DNA of 64,000 nucleotides from Gemmatimonas sp. (GCA_011390935.1 JAABRL010000001.1:124001-188000); one strand, 5' to 3'. Numbered from the stretch's first letter, positions 16,839 through 29,202 are shown. The notes: generated by a model not told the origin, from the sequence alone. Made by a program: numbers and translations.

Positions 16839-19800
16839 CGACTGTCGCCCCCTCGGCGGCAGGTCATCACGCAGGGCGTGTGGCGGACGGGTGGCGCTCA
16901 TCCGGTCTGACGATGCGCGGATGTCGCGCGGCGCTCCTGATGCTGCTCGCGTGCGTCTGCGTGTTCGGCGCGCGGGAGATGGCTGCCCAGGGACTGCCCG
17001 GGGGACAGCCTCCGGTGCGACCGATCGGCGGTGCCGGTGGTGAGTCCGGACAGCCACCAACGCTCAGTCGCGATCGCGAGCTGGTGCAGTGGGCCGAACA
17101 GGATTCCACCATGCGCGAACTGCTGAACCGGCCTGGCTACAAGGCGGTGCAGTATCAGGGCGACAAGGTGTTCTTCGACGCGGTCACCAAGCAGCTGACG
17201 ATGCGAGGCAAGCCATCCGCGGTGCGCCGCGACGAGACGATTCTCGTGGGTGACACCATCGTGTACGACGATTCGACCAAGCTTGTCGTGGCGACCGGCG
17301 ACACGGTGATTTTGCGCGACCCGTCGGGTGAAGACAACGACGATTTCGTGGCGCGCGGCAACATTCGCTACGATCTCGAGACGGGGGAGGGCACCACGAG
17401 TGCGTTCTCCACGTCGGTGATGTCGGGCCAGCGGCTCTATGTCACCGCGGCGTCTGGTACCGTGTTCAATGACGGCGAGGTCGTGGGCGGACGACGCGTG
17501 TTCTTCCACGACGCAGACTTCACGTACTGCGATCACGAAGACCCGCATTTCCACTTCACCGCCAAGGACATCAAGTTCGTGTCGGAGCAGGTGGTCGTGG
17601 GACGCAATGCGGTGCTGTACATCGGCGAGGTGCCGGTGTTCTGGCTGCCGTTCATGTTCCAGGATGCGCGCTCGGGGCGTCGCAGCGGTCTGCTCACGCC
17701 GCGGTTCGGTGTGGCCGAACTGTTCCGTAACAGCGCCAACTATCAGCGCACCGTGGAGAACGTGGGCTGGTTCTTCGCGCTCAGCGACTATGCCGATGCC
17801 GAGACGTCGATCGATTGGCGCTCCGGCGGCAGCGGCGGCGGGTTCGATCAGGGCTGGCTGCGTGGCAATACCGAGATGCGATACAAGTGGCTGAACCGCT
17901 TCATCGATGGCAACATCGCGGTGTCGTATCTCGGCCAGCGTGACGGCCAGAAGAACACGTCGGTCACGTGGCGCCACAATCAGAACTTCAGCAAGGACAC
18001 GCGGCTCGCGGCCAACATCAACTGGGTGCAGAGCACCACGGTGCAGCGGCAGACCACGTTCAACCCGCAGGCGGCGATGGCCACCATCGTGTCGCAGCTC
18101 AACTACCAGACGCGCGTGGGACCGGCACGACTGAGTGTGGGTGGCACGCGCAAGCAGTATCCCGGGCGACAGCAGACCGATATGGACCTGCCCAACCTCA
18201 ACCTCACAGCCGGGACGCTGGCGCTGGGACCGGTGGAGTGGACGCCGAGCGTGCGATTCAATCAGTCACGCACGGACAACATCGATCAGGGCATTCAGTT
18301 CGGCTATGTGTTTCGGCCCGGGCCGAATGGCGGATTGGACAGCACGCGTGTGAATGCCTCCCGTCGGAACACGAACTTCGGCTTTGATACGCCGCTCAAG
18401 ATCTTCGACTTTCAGCTCGGCAACAGCTTTACCATCACCGAGCGATTCGACGACTATCCCGAACAGCGCATCGTGCGTGACGTGCGTGACACGTCGATCA
18501 CGAGTACTCGCGTCTTCGCGCAGCGCTTCTATACGAGCATCGACTGGAATCCGTCGTTCAACCTGCCGCGCTTCCTGCAGGGGACGTGGAACGTCTCGCC
18601 CAACGCGAGACTGGTGAACGTCGATCCAGCGGCTGGCCTGATCGTGCGCTCCGAACTCAGTGGCGGGCGATACGTCTCGCAGCGCAAGCGCATCGAGTAC
18701 GGGCTGTCGGCAGCGCCCACGATCTACGGTCTCATTCCCGGCTTCGGGCCAGTGGAAACGTTCCGGCACTCCATCAGCCCCGGTTTCACGTACAGTCTCT
18801 CGCCCGCGGCGGAGGTCAGTGATGACTTTCTGCAGGCGACGGGGCGAACTCGCGTGGGGTATCTCGGCGCGCTGCCTCGCAATGCGGTGTCGCTGTCGTT
18901 GTCGACCACCCTCGAAGGCAAGCTCAAGGTGCGGCAGACCGAGGAGGACGACGACGCCAGCGGTGCACTGCCCGACTCGACGGCTGACGCCGAGGATGGC
19001 GAGCCGCGGGTGGAAGGCGAAGTCGGGCCTCGTCGTCCGGTTGCCGCCGAGCAAGGCCAGAAGATCCGTCTGCTCGCGCTCAACTTCTCGTCGCTCAGCT
19101 ACGACTTCATTCGGGCGGACACGGCGGCCACCGGATTGGTGGAGCAGAACTTCACCATTTCGGCGCGTACCGATCTGCTGCCGAACCTGGACTTCCGCAT
19201 GGGCTACGAACTCTTTCAGGGAGATCCGCTCAGCGACACGGCGCTGTTCAGTCCATTCCGCAGCGACCTCGGGGTGAACTTCTCGCTCGATGGCAAGTCG
19301 GGGCTGGTCGCGCTGATCGGACGGCTGTTCGGTCGCCGAGGGGCGATCGAGGCCGCAGGCGCGGCGGACTCCCTCACCACGGCGCGCCGCAGCGACTTCA
19401 CGCAGCGCGGTGGCGGTGCGCTCTCGGCCGCGGGCTCTCAGGCGCGCGGTGCGCCGCTGGCGTTGCCTGCGGGACAGGGTTGGCAGCTCTCGCTGACGTA
19501 CAACGCGACCCGACAGCGGCCGCCCACCGGCGGTGAGCAGATTGCCCCTGATCCGGCGGCGCAGTGCCGCAATGTGTTCGTGGAGAACTCATTCGAGTTC
19601 GACAACTGCGTGCTCACCGCGAACACGTCACCGCCTCCCGGATTCGACGCCGGTGGCTTTACCACGCCCGGCGGTCCGATCTTCCTGCGGCCACCGAACG
19701 AGAACCTGAGCGGCAATCTGTCGTTCGGCCTCACGCCGAACTGGAGTACGTCGATGACCGCGCAGTACGACATGGTGCGTCGCGACTTCGGCTCGCTGCA

Positions 19801-19948
19801 GGTGGGGCTGCAGCGCGAGTTGCACGACTGGAACGCCGTGTTCTCGTTCACGCGCGCCCCGAACGGCAACTTCGCGTTCAACTTCTTCATCGCGCTGAAG
19901 GCCTCGCCCGAAATCAAGTTCAACTACGATCGGCGGTCCGTGCGATGA
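16835..19948 (+). CDS. lptD: LptD-like lipopolysaccharide assembly outer-membrane protein
   Basis: Outer-membrane barrel thought to insert LPS into the outer leaflet. 1037 residues, longer than E. coli LptD (784). A signal peptide (RAALLMLLACVCVFGAREMAAQG) precedes an OstA/LptA-like beta-jellyroll (about 120-230; LTMRGKPSAVRRDETILVGDTIVYD). A long barrel rich in alternating strands completes the protein. An acidic disordered insert (DDDASGALPDSTADAEDGEP) lies near residue 715. The C-terminus does not end in the usual aromatic residue. Start: GTG 16835 overlaps the tatC stop; ATG 16913 would give a neater signal peptide and is a real alternative. The stop overlaps hutH (ATGA), which is unexpected. 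Confidence 0.83.
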   Translation: MTTVAPSAAGHHAGRVADGWRSSGLTMRGCRAALLMLLACVCVFGAREMAAQGLPGGQPPVRPIGGAGGESGQPPTLSRDRELVQWAEQDSTMRELLNRPGYKAVQYQGDKVFFDAVTKQLTMRGKPSAVRRDETILVGDTIVYDDSTKLVVATGDTVILRDPSGEDNDDFVARGNIRYDLETGEGTTSAFSTSVMSGQRLYVTAASGTVFNDGEVVGGRRVFFHDADFTYCDHEDPHFHFTAKDIKFVSEQVVVGRNAVLYIGEVPVFWLPFMFQDARSGRRSGLLTPRFGVAELFRNSANYQRTVENVGWFFALSDYADAETSIDWRSGGSGGGFDQGWLRGNTEMRYKWLNRFIDGNIAVSYLGQRDGQKNTSVTWRHNQNFSKDTRLAANINWVQSTTVQRQTTFNPQAAMATIVSQLNYQTRVGPARLSVGGTRKQYPGRQQTDMDLPNLNLTAGTLALGPVEWTPSVRFNQSRTDNIDQGIQFGYVFRPGPNGGLDSTRVNASRRNTNFGFDTPLKIFDFQLGNSFTITERFDDYPEQRIVRDVRDTSITSTRVFAQRFYTSIDWNPSFNLPRFLQGTWNVSPNARLVNVDPAAGLIVRSELSGGRYVSQRKRIEYGLSAAPTIYGLIPGFGPVETFRHSISPGFTYSLSPAAEVSDDFLQATGRTRVGYLGALPRNAVSLSLSTTLEGKLKVRQTEEDDDASGALPDSTADAEDGEPRVEGEVGPRRPVAAEQGQKIRLLALNFSSLSYDFIRADTAATGLVEQNFTISARTDLLPNLDFRMGYELFQGDPLSDTALFSPFRSDLGVNFSLDGKSGLVALIGRLFGRRGAIEAAGAADSLTTARRSDFTQRGGGALSAAGSQARGAPLALPAGQGWQLSLTYNATRQRPPTGGEQIAPDPAAQCRNVFVENSFEFDNCVLTANTSPPPGFDAGGFTTPGGPIFLRPPNENLSGNLSFGLTPNWSTSMTAQYDMVRRDFGSLQVGLQRELHDWNAVFSFTRAPNGNFAFNFFIALKASPEIKFNYDRRSVR

Positions 19949-21476
19949 AGACGCCTGCGACGTGGGCGCTCGACGGACGCACGCTGTCGCTGGAGGTGCT
20001 CGAAGCGGTCGCGCACGGTCGCTGCGTGCTCACGCTGTGCGCCGAGACCGAGGCACGCATGCACCGCACGCGGGCGGTCGTGGATCGGGCAGTCGCGCTC
20101 GGCGAGCCGGTGTACGGTGTGAACACCGGCTTCGGCAAGCTGTCGGAAGTTGCGATTCCGCGCGTGGACCTGGCCACACTGCAGCGCAATCTGGTGCGCA
20201 GTCACGCGGCGGGCGTCGGGGCCCCGCTGCCGGAGCGCGAAGTACGTGCCATGATGCTGTTACGGGCCAATGTGCTGGCGAGTGGCTTCGCCGGCGCGCG
20301 CCCGCAGCTCGTGCACCTGCTCCTCGCCATGCTCTCCGCGGGAGTGATTCCCGTCATCCCGGAGCAGGGGAGTGTGGGCGCGAGCGGCGACCTTGCCCCG
20401 CTCGCGCATCTCGCGCTGGTGCTCATCGGCGAAGGGCGGGCGCGATACGCCGGCGCAGAAGGCGACGGCGCGACGATGCTGGCGCGTGCGGGGCTCACCC
20501 CCGTGGTGCTCGAGGCCAAGGAGGGGCTCGCGCTGATCAATGGCACGCAAGCGCACACGGCAGTCGCGGCGCTTGCGGCGGCCGAGCTGCTCCGGTTGTG
20601 GCGGCAGGCGCACGTGATCGGCGCCATGACGCTCGACGCGCTGCTCGGCACTCCCGACGCCTTCGATGCGCGCATCCAGGACGCGCGCGGACAGCAGGGG
20701 CAAAAGACATCGGCGGCGCTGCTGCGATCGCTGCTGGCGGACAGCGCACTGCGCGAGTCGCACCGTGTGGGCGATCCCCGGGTGCAGGATGCGTATGCAC
20801 TGCGATGCATGCCGCAGGTGCACGGGCCGGCGCTCGATGCCTGGCAGTTTGCGGCCGACGTGATCGGTCGTGAACTCAACGCGGCCACCGATAACCCGCT
20901 GGTGCTCGACAGCGGCGAGCTGCTCAGCGGCGGCAACTTTCATGGACAGGCGGTTGCCATGGCTGCCGATGTGCTGGCCATCGTGTGTGCGAATCTCGCG
21001 GTGATCAGCGAGCGGCGCACGGATCGATTGGTGCACCCCGACTTCAATCATGGCCTGCCGGCGTTTCTCGCCGGACAGCCGGGGCTCGAGTCCGGGCTCA
21101 TGATGGCGCAGGTCACGGCCGCGGCACTGGCAAGTGACCTCAAGCGATTGGCGATGCCGGCAAGCGTGGACTCCATTCCGACCGACGGCAACAAGGAGGA
21201 TGTCGTGCCGATGGCGATGGGGGCAGCGCTCAAGCTGCGCCAGAGTGTGCACGCGCTGCGACATGTGCTTGCGGTGGAGCTGCTGTGTGCCGCTGATGCG
21301 CTCGATTTCCGCCGTCCGCTGCAGAGCAGTCCGGCCGTGGAGCGTGCTCATGCGATCGTGCGTTCGCTGGTGCCACCGCGCAGTGGCGATCGCCCGCCGT
21401 CCCCCGATCTGCATGTGTTGGCCACCGCATTGGCCGACGGCGCCTTCGATCCCGACCTGACCCCGGAGCCCGGCGT

Positions 21477-21480
<4 letters not shown>
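19945..21480 (+). CDS. hutH: Histidine ammonia-lyase
   Basis: First step of histidine catabolism: L-histidine to trans-urocanate and ammonia. 511 residues, normal. The self-forming MIO cofactor tripeptide is Ala146-Ser147-Gly148 in [12 protein letters not shown]. Tyr in [14 protein letters not shown] and the later [13 protein letters not shown] segments match the family, and histidine (not Phe/Tyr) lyase is supported by the following hutU and hutI. ATG overlaps the lptD stop and its own stop overlaps hutU (ATGA). Confidence 0.95.
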
Positions 21481-23149
<1,669 letters not shown>

Positions 23150-23156
<7 letters not shown>

Positions 23157-24139
23157 GTTCGCGGTACCGCCCCTGGCACGTGCCACTGTTCATGGCCAAG
23201 TACGCGTTGTTGCGGGTGCGACGTCGTCCCGTGCTGCTCAACCTCGAAGTCACCATGCGCTGCAACGCGAAGTGCGGCTTCTGCGACTACTGGAAGACGC
23301 CCGCGCAGGCGAAAGCGGAAGAGTTGCGCGAGTTCGCCGACATCGCGCGTCGCTTCAATCCCATGATGATCACATTCACAGGTGGCGAGCCCACGCTGCG
23401 GCGCGACCTGGAAGACATCGTGGCCTCGGTGCGCGCCGCCACCTCGCTGTCGTACCTCACCATGATCACGCACGGTGGCATGCTCACCCTCGATCGTGCG
23501 CAGTCGCTGTGGGACGCGGGGCTCGATCAGTTCAATATTTCGCTCGATTATCTCGATGGCCGCCACGACGATGCACGCGGCATCCCGGGACTGACCGGCA
23601 AGATCATGGACACGGTACCGCGCATGAAGGCCGCGGGTATCGGCAGCGTGCGCTTCAACACCGTGATCAAGAACGACAATCTCGATCAGCTGCTGCCGAT
23701 CGTGCACACGGCCGCGCGCATGGGCGCAGGTGTGAACTTCTCCGTGTACACGGATGCGAAGAACGGCAACGGCGAGCATCTGCTCAATGATGCGCAGCAT
23801 CGTGCGCTCGACGACGCGATTGCCGCACTGCTCGACTACAAGCGAAAGCACCGCGGCGTGATCACCAACTCCGACCACTACCTCGCGGAGATTCCGCGCT
23901 GGGTGCGTGGGCAACTCACCGAACCGTGTCCGAGTGGCACCACCACGGTGCATGTGGACCCGAAGGGCACGGTACGGCGCTGCCCTGACTTTCCTCCCGA
24001 TGTGGATTGGAAGCAGTGGAAGCCGTATGAGCCCATCGCATGCGATGATTGTTTCTACGCCTGCCGCGGTGAGGCGCAGGCGCCCATGCGCTGGTCACGC
24101 GTGCTTGATGTCATGGCGCGTCCCTCGGCGACCGAGTGA
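23150..24139 (+). CDS. Radical SAM enzyme inside the hut operon
   Basis: 329 residues. The radical-SAM [4Fe-4S] motif is Cys38-x3-Cys42-x2-Cys45 ([12 protein letters not shown]), followed by [15 protein letters not shown]. Further cysteines at 260, 278, 298, 301 and 305 (CPDF..., [11 protein letters not shown]) look like a partial SPASM/twitch-type auxiliary cluster. A basic, partly hydrophobic N-terminus ([23 protein letters not shown]) is typical of HpnH/MoaA-like membrane-associated members. It overlaps hutU by seven bases and hutI by four, so it is surely co-translated with them. No known histidine-degradation step needs a radical enzyme, so its substrate is unknown. Domain call is firm; function is not. 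Confidence 0.85.
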
Positions 24140-25416
24140 GCGTCGTGCCCACCACGCTCTTCGTGAACGCGGCGCAGACCGTTACCTGTTCGGGGCCGGC
24201 GCGTGCGCGTCGCGGCCCGGAGATGCAGGATGCCGGCGTGCGTGACGGGGTGGGCGTGGCCGTGCAGGGGGAGCGCATCGTCATGGTGGACACCGACGAT
24301 ATGCTACGACGCGCATATCCCGACGCGCACGAAGTCGACTGCAATCGCGGGCTGCTCGCGCCGGGTTTTGTGGACTCGCACACGCACGCGGTGTTCGGGG
24401 CCGCGCGCTTCGCCGAACATGAGCTGCGCGCCACCGGCGTGCCCTATCTCGAAATTGCGCACCGCGGCGGTGGGATTCATTCGTCGGTGCGCAGTCTGCG
24501 CGACACGCCGAGCGGTGTGCTGTTCGACCTCGCCGTGCCCCGTATGGCGCGACTGCTTGCCGGCGGGGTGACCACGGTCGAGATCAAGTCGGGATACGGC
24601 CTGTCGGTGGCCGAGGAGCTGCGCACGTTGCGCGTGATTCGCCAACTTGCCGAGGCGTTGCCGGCACGCGTGGTGGCCACGTGTCTCGGCGCCCATGAAG
24701 TACCGCTGGAGTATCGCGAGGCATCCGGCGGTCGCGAGGCGTGGCTGGTCGCGCTCGAAGAGGAGTTGCATCCGGCGGTCGCGCGTGAGGGGCTCGCGCA
24801 CTTCGCCGACATCTTCTGCGAGCCGGGCGTCTTCACGCGCGACGAGTCGCGCCGTGTACTCGCCGGCGCTCGCGCCGCCGGGCTCGCCCTCAAGCTGCAC
24901 GCCGATGAACTGCACGACGGCGACGGGGCGTCGCTCGCCGTGGAACTCGGCGCGACCTCGGCCGATCACCTCGCCGCGATCTCGGATGCCGGAATCACAG
25001 CGCTCGCGGCCAGCGAGACCGTGGCCACGTTGCTGCCCGCCACCATGCTCTTTCTTGGCACCGGTCGGCAGGCGCCGGCGCGCCGGCTCCTCGAGGCCGG
25101 GGCGGCGGTGGCATTGGCCACCGATTTCAACCCCGGCACATCGCCGCTCACCAGTTTTCCGCTCCTGCTGACGCTCGCGGTCAGCGAGCTGCGCATGTCG
25201 GCGGCCGAGGCCTGGCTTGCCACGACCGTCAACGGCGCCGCAGCGCTTGGGCTCGCCGGCGAGACCGGCCAGCTCGCGGCGGGATTCTCCGCGGATCTCG
25301 CGGTGCACGCCGTCGACGACTACCGGGCGTTGCCTTACTGGTTCGGCGAGCGTCTTTGCGACGTGGCGTGGTGCCGCGGCCGCGCTTGTCACTCATCCCG
25401 CGCTGTCGTAGCTTGA
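24136..25416 (+). CDS. hutI: Imidazolonepropionase
   Basis: Third step of histidine breakdown: imidazolonepropionate to N-formimino-L-glutamate. 426 residues, amidohydrolase fold. The metal site shows GFVDSHTHAVFGAAR near residue 75-90. Further landmarks are STKSGYGL-like VEIKSGYGLSVAEELRTLRVI, LKLHADELHDGDGA and ALATDFNPGTSP, all diagnostic for HutI. GTG start overlaps the radical SAM stop. hutG or hutF/hutFG equivalents for formiminoglutamate are not in this cluster. Confidence 0.95.
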   Translation: MSVVPTTLFVNAAQTVTCSGPARARRGPEMQDAGVRDGVGVAVQGERIVMVDTDDMLRRAYPDAHEVDCNRGLLAPGFVDSHTHAVFGAARFAEHELRATGVPYLEIAHRGGGIHSSVRSLRDTPSGVLFDLAVPRMARLLAGGVTTVEIKSGYGLSVAEELRTLRVIRQLAEALPARVVATCLGAHEVPLEYREASGGREAWLVALEEELHPAVAREGLAHFADIFCEPGVFTRDESRRVLAGARAAGLALKLHADELHDGDGASLAVELGATSADHLAAISDAGITALAASETVATLLPATMLFLGTGRQAPARRLLEAGAAVALATDFNPGTSPLTSFPLLLTLAVSELRMSAAEAWLATTVNGAAALGLAGETGQLAAGFSADLAVHAVDDYRALPYWFGERLCDVAWCRGRACHSSRAVVA

Positions 25417-25485
25417 CGTTCCTGCGGCCATCGGCCGTCGGAGGAGTCTCACCGCCTGCCCCCTACGGGAGAACGCCCCGAGCCG

Positions 25486-28400
25486 ATGTCGAACGCCGCC
25501 AAGTACAAGAAAAAAGCGGCCGAACTCGAGTTGCAGAAGCAGTTCGACAAGGCGGTCGCGATGTACGTGCGCGCGATCGAAGCTGGGGATGCCGAGGGGG
25601 CCGAGGTTGATGTCACCGTCCTGAACAAGGTTGGTGACCTCACGCTCCGCCTTGGGCGCGTTGGCGAAGCGGTCACGTCGTACGAGCGGGCGGTCGAGCA
25701 CTACACCACCGTCGGCCTCTTCAACAACGCGATCGCGCTCTGCAACAAGATTCTGCGCCACGCTCCAGGCCGTGCCGGGATCTATCTCACGCTCGGCCGC
25801 GTGTGCGCGAAAAAGGGCATGCGCGGCGACGCGACACGCAACTTCCTCGAGTACGCGTCGCGCATGAAGCAGGAAGGGCGCACCGACGAGGCCATGCGCT
25901 CGCTGGCGGAAGTGGCCGGTCTCATGCCGGAGCTCGATGAGGTGCGTCGGCTGGTCGAGGAGCACGCTGAGCGGGTGGGGATTGCCCTGCCGGCTGCGGC
26001 GGCGCCCGAGGACGGGGACGCCGGCGGTGCCGCACGTCGTGACAGTCTCGTGTTCCTGGACATCGACTACGATGCGCCAGTTGCGCCGACGCCACCGATC
26101 GGCGCGTTGCCGATTCCCGCTCGTCCGACGCCGCTCGCGTCACCCGCTGTGCCGCCGGCCGATGCGCCTCGCACGAGCTCTCTCGACGATCTGCTGATCT
26201 TCGACCCGTTGTCGGACGACGGGGGGCCAGAGGAGGCGGCATCGCTCGAAGGGCTCGACACGCTGCCTGATGCCGAGGACGCTCACGATGTGCCGTCCTT
26301 GCTGACGCCCGCGGAGTCCATCGTGGTGGATCCGTCGCTGACGGTCGCGGATGGGTTGACGGATGCGCTCGGCTTCGATGTCGAGGCGCCGTCGCAGGGT
26401 GACGCTCCCCCGGTCGAAGGGCTGGTCAGTGATGTCGACGACTACGCCGCCGATTCGCCGAGCGCGCCCGAGCACGCTGCGGCCGTCGAGGACATCGACA
26501 CGCCCGTCGACGACACACCAACGCTCGACACCTCGGCTCTCGACACCTCGGCTCTCGACACCTCGGCTCTCGACACCTCGGCTGTCGACACCGCGGCTGA
26601 TGAAACACCGGAGACCGCGCCCGTTTCCCCAGACGATGACGCGGAGGCACTCGAGGAGGTGGAGCACGAGCTCGAGACGCTCACCCCGTACATGGGCGTC
26701 GCGGCCATCACGCCCCCGTCCGAGGAGGCGCTGCCGCCGGTTGCGCTCGATACGCTGTCGCCATACGATGGCGTTGAGACGGTGCCCGTATCTCCGTCGG
26801 AACCGCTGCATGAGCTCGACACGCTGTCGCCCTACGATGGTGTTGACGCCGTCACACCTGCGTCGGTGGAGACGGTGTCGTCGAACGAAGCGGGTACGGC
26901 GCACGAGGTGATGTCGGAAGCGAGCCTGCACCATGACGGCGCTGCCGACGCGATCGAGACGGTCGAGAACGCGGGGCAGCCCGTTGCGCCCGAGTTTGAG
27001 CTCTCGCTCGAGGCGATCGATGCACTCGACGTGTCCCGTGAGGCGACCGATGCACTCGACGTGTCCCGTGAGGCGACCGAGGCGCTGGAGGTGCCGGTTG
27101 AGACGACCGATGTACCCGACGGATCAGTCGAAGCGACCGAGGTGCTCGAGATGCCGGGTGCGGAGGCCGAGCGACCTGACGTGTCGCGTGACGCCACCGA
27201 CGCAGACGAGGCCTCACGCAGCGCGGCTGATGACCTCGAGATCGCGTACGACGCGGCACTGTCGCCCGAGTTGATGGACGAGGTTGAAGTGTCACGTGAG
27301 GTGATGGACGAGGTTGACGTGTCACGTGAGGTGATGGGTGACGTCGAGCGGTGGCCCGCGATGATCGACGACGTCGAACTGTCGCCTGAGCTCTTGGACG
27401 GCATCGAACCGTCGCGTGAGGTATGGGACGACGTTGCGCTGTCGCCTGAGGAACTGGGTGAGGTCGAACTGTCGCCCGAGGCAGTCAACGAGGTTGAGAT
27501 CTCGCCAAATGCGGACGGCGATGCGGTTGGCGACGCGGAGGTCCCGTTTGCGGTGGCAGGTGAGCTCGACGTGTGGCCTGAGGCGCTTGCCGAGGACGAG
27601 ACCCCGCTGAATGAGCGTGACGAGCTCGAGGTGGCGCACGAGGGGCATGTTGAGAACGAGGATGTTCCACAGGTGGTGATCGCCGACCTGCTGATGAGTG
27701 AGCCGCTTCCGCCGGCGCACTCCACGAGGCCGGCGCGCGTGATTCCGCGTTTGGATCCCCACGATTTCATCCTGCCCGGCGAGCTGCCGCCGATCGTGCT
27801 CCCCGACGAATGGCTGGGCGCCGCGGTGTCGGTGCCGATCCCCTCTTCGGAGTCGCCCGCGGCGTTGGTGGATGCGCCCCTTGCCGACGAGGTCAACCTC
27901 GCCACGGACGAGCCGGCGATGGTGGACGAGCCGGCGATGGTGGACGAGCCGGCGATGGTGGACGAGCCGGCGATGGTGCCTGAGACGTCGGCGGCGGTCG
28001 AGCCGCTGATGGAGGCACCAGCTGATACGTTCGACGCGCCGATGGCAAACGGTCTCGTCCAAACGCCCACGGACTCGCTGGAGGGTAAGCCGCCGGCGAG
28101 CGCGCTCACCCCGGTCGACGAGGCGGAGACGCCCGCTGATGCGGCGAGCACGGTCGATGATCTCGACGAACTGGACGCGGCGTTCACGCCCAGCGCGTCG
28201 GCCGCGGCGTTCAACCTCATGCTCGAACGGTGCGCACGGCTGCGCGACGAAGTCGACGCACACCCGGGTGACTGGGCGCGTCGTCGGCGTCTGGCCGAAG
28301 CACTGATCGAGGCGGGAGAGCGTGCGAGCGGTCTCGATGAGCTGGCGGCCACGGCGCTCGGACTGGAGCTCGAAGGCGCGCTGCCTGACGCGGTTCGCGT

Positions 28401-29202
28401 GCTGGACGATCTGGTACGCGTGGCGCCGGAGCAGGTGGCGTATCACCAGAAGCGGGTCGAACTGGCGGTGCGCCTCGGCGATCGCGATCGGCTCCGTGAG
28501 AGCTACCTCGACCTGGCCGATGCGCTGGTGCGCTCGGGGTATGCGGTGCGCGCGGAGCCGGTCTACGTGCGCGTGCTCGAACTCGACCCGTGGGATGACC
28601 GCGCGCGCGCCGCACTCGGTGACGCGGCGCCTCCGCCGCCCTCGCCCAAACCATCTGCGGCGCCGGCCGACGACGGCTACGTGAATCTGGCCGACTGGCT
28701 GGCCGATGACGCCGCGCCGCGGGATACCCGCATGCGCGTCAAGGAACCGACCGTCACGGGGGACGAGGACGCCGATTTCGATCAGCTGCTCCAGAACTTC
28801 CGCGAGGGGGTCGCACGGAGTCTCGGCGAGGATGACTACGAGAGCCACTACGATCTCGGAGTGGCGTACAAGGAGATGGGGCTGCTGGACGACGCCATCG
28901 CCGAGTTCCAGCGGGCCCTGCGCAGTCCGACGCATCGGCTGCCTGCCTACGAGGCGCTGGGCCAGTGTTTCCTTGAACAAGGGAGCTTTCCAGTCGCCGT
29001 CACCGTTCTATCTCGAGCATTGCATGAGCCGGGGCTCGATGACGAACAGCGAGTCGGTGTGCTCTACCTGCTGGGCTATGCGTGCGAAGCCCTGCAGCGC
29101 CGAGACGAGGCACGGAGCTATTATCAACGCGTGTACGCCACTGACATTCATTTCCGAGACGTCGCCGAGCGACTGACTGCCCTCGACGGGAGCGCGCGAT
29201 GA
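25486..29202 (+). CDS. Large TPR protein with long acidic repeat linker
   Basis: 1238 residues. The N-terminal TPR block (about 1-160; KYKKKAAELELQKQFDKAVAMYVRAIE, GLFNNAIALCNKILRHAPGRAGIYLTLGRV) leads into about 740 residues very rich in Glu, Asp, Val, Ala and Ser. This linker contains three kinds of tandem repeat and is almost surely disordered. The C-terminal 330 residues return to TPRs (YESHYDLGVAYKEMGLLDDAIAEFQRAL, LPAYEALGQCFLEQGSF). No signal peptide or membrane segment is seen, so it is probably a cytosolic scaffold. It shares this layout with the protein at 32.9 kb. Its stop overlaps the prenyl synthase start (ATGA). Function unknown. Confidence 0.8.
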   Translation: MSNAAKYKKKAAELELQKQFDKAVAMYVRAIEAGDAEGAEVDVTVLNKVGDLTLRLGRVGEAVTSYERAVEHYTTVGLFNNAIALCNKILRHAPGRAGIYLTLGRVCAKKGMRGDATRNFLEYASRMKQEGRTDEAMRSLAEVAGLMPELDEVRRLVEEHAERVGIALPAAAAPEDGDAGGAARRDSLVFLDIDYDAPVAPTPPIGALPIPARPTPLASPAVPPADAPRTSSLDDLLIFDPLSDDGGPEEAASLEGLDTLPDAEDAHDVPSLLTPAESIVVDPSLTVADGLTDALGFDVEAPSQGDAPPVEGLVSDVDDYAADSPSAPEHAAAVEDIDTPVDDTPTLDTSALDTSALDTSALDTSAVDTAADETPETAPVSPDDDAEALEEVEHELETLTPYMGVAAITPPSEEALPPVALDTLSPYDGVETVPVSPSEPLHELDTLSPYDGVDAVTPASVETVSSNEAGTAHEVMSEASLHHDGAADAIETVENAGQPVAPEFELSLEAIDALDVSREATDALDVSREATEALEVPVETTDVPDGSVEATEVLEMPGAEAERPDVSRDATDADEASRSAADDLEIAYDAALSPELMDEVEVSREVMDEVDVSREVMGDVERWPAMIDDVELSPELLDGIEPSREVWDDVALSPEELGEVELSPEAVNEVEISPNADGDAVGDAEVPFAVAGELDVWPEALAEDETPLNERDELEVAHEGHVENEDVPQVVIADLLMSEPLPPAHSTRPARVIPRLDPHDFILPGELPPIVLPDEWLGAAVSVPIPSSESPAALVDAPLADEVNLATDEPAMVDEPAMVDEPAMVDEPAMVPETSAAVEPLMEAPADTFDAPMANGLVQTPTDSLEGKPPASALTPVDEAETPADAASTVDDLDELDAAFTPSASAAAFNLMLERCARLRDEVDAHPGDWARRRRLAEALIEAGERASGLDELAATALGLELEGALPDAVRVLDDLVRVAPEQVAYHQKRVELAVRLGDRDRLRESYLDLADALVRSGYAVRAEPVYVRVLELDPWDDRARAALGDAAPPPPSPKPSAAPADDGYVNLADWLADDAAPRDTRMRVKEPTVTGDEDADFDQLLQNFREGVARSLGEDDYESHYDLGVAYKEMGLLDDAIAEFQRALRSPTHRLPAYEALGQCFLEQGSFPVAVTVLSRALHEPGLDDEQRVGVLYLLGYACEALQRRDEARSYYQRVYATDIHFRDVAERLTALDGSAR
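26524..26598 (+). repeat. 15-bp tandem repeat inside the TPR gene
   Basis: Four exact copies of CTCGACACCTCGGCT (26524-26583) are followed by one altered copy (26584-26598). They are in frame and encode Leu-Asp-Thr-Ser-Ala repeated. Exact identity at the DNA level suggests recent slippage. Confidence 0.95.
27011..27500 (+). repeat. Degenerate 30-bp (decapeptide) repeat tract
   Basis: In-frame 30-base units encode variants of Glu-Ala-x-Asp-Ala-Leu-Asp-Val-Ser-Arg. The first two copies (27011-27070) differ by only one base. Later copies drift to forms such as EVMDEVDVSR and EELGEVELSP. All are acidic. The outer boundary is approximate because the copies decay gradually. Confidence 0.75.
27907..27978 (+). 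repeat. 18-bp tandem repeat, four copies
   Basis: Four exact copies of GACGAGCCGGCGATGGTG run head to tail, in frame, encoding Asp-Glu-Pro-Ala-Met-Val repeated. The identity makes copy-number change by slippage likely. Confidence 0.95.

Noticed and set aside
25413..25441. Promoter for the large TPR gene from TTGACG at 25413
   Set aside because: No acceptable -10 hexamer lies 16-18 bases downstream, and the box overlaps the hutI stop.
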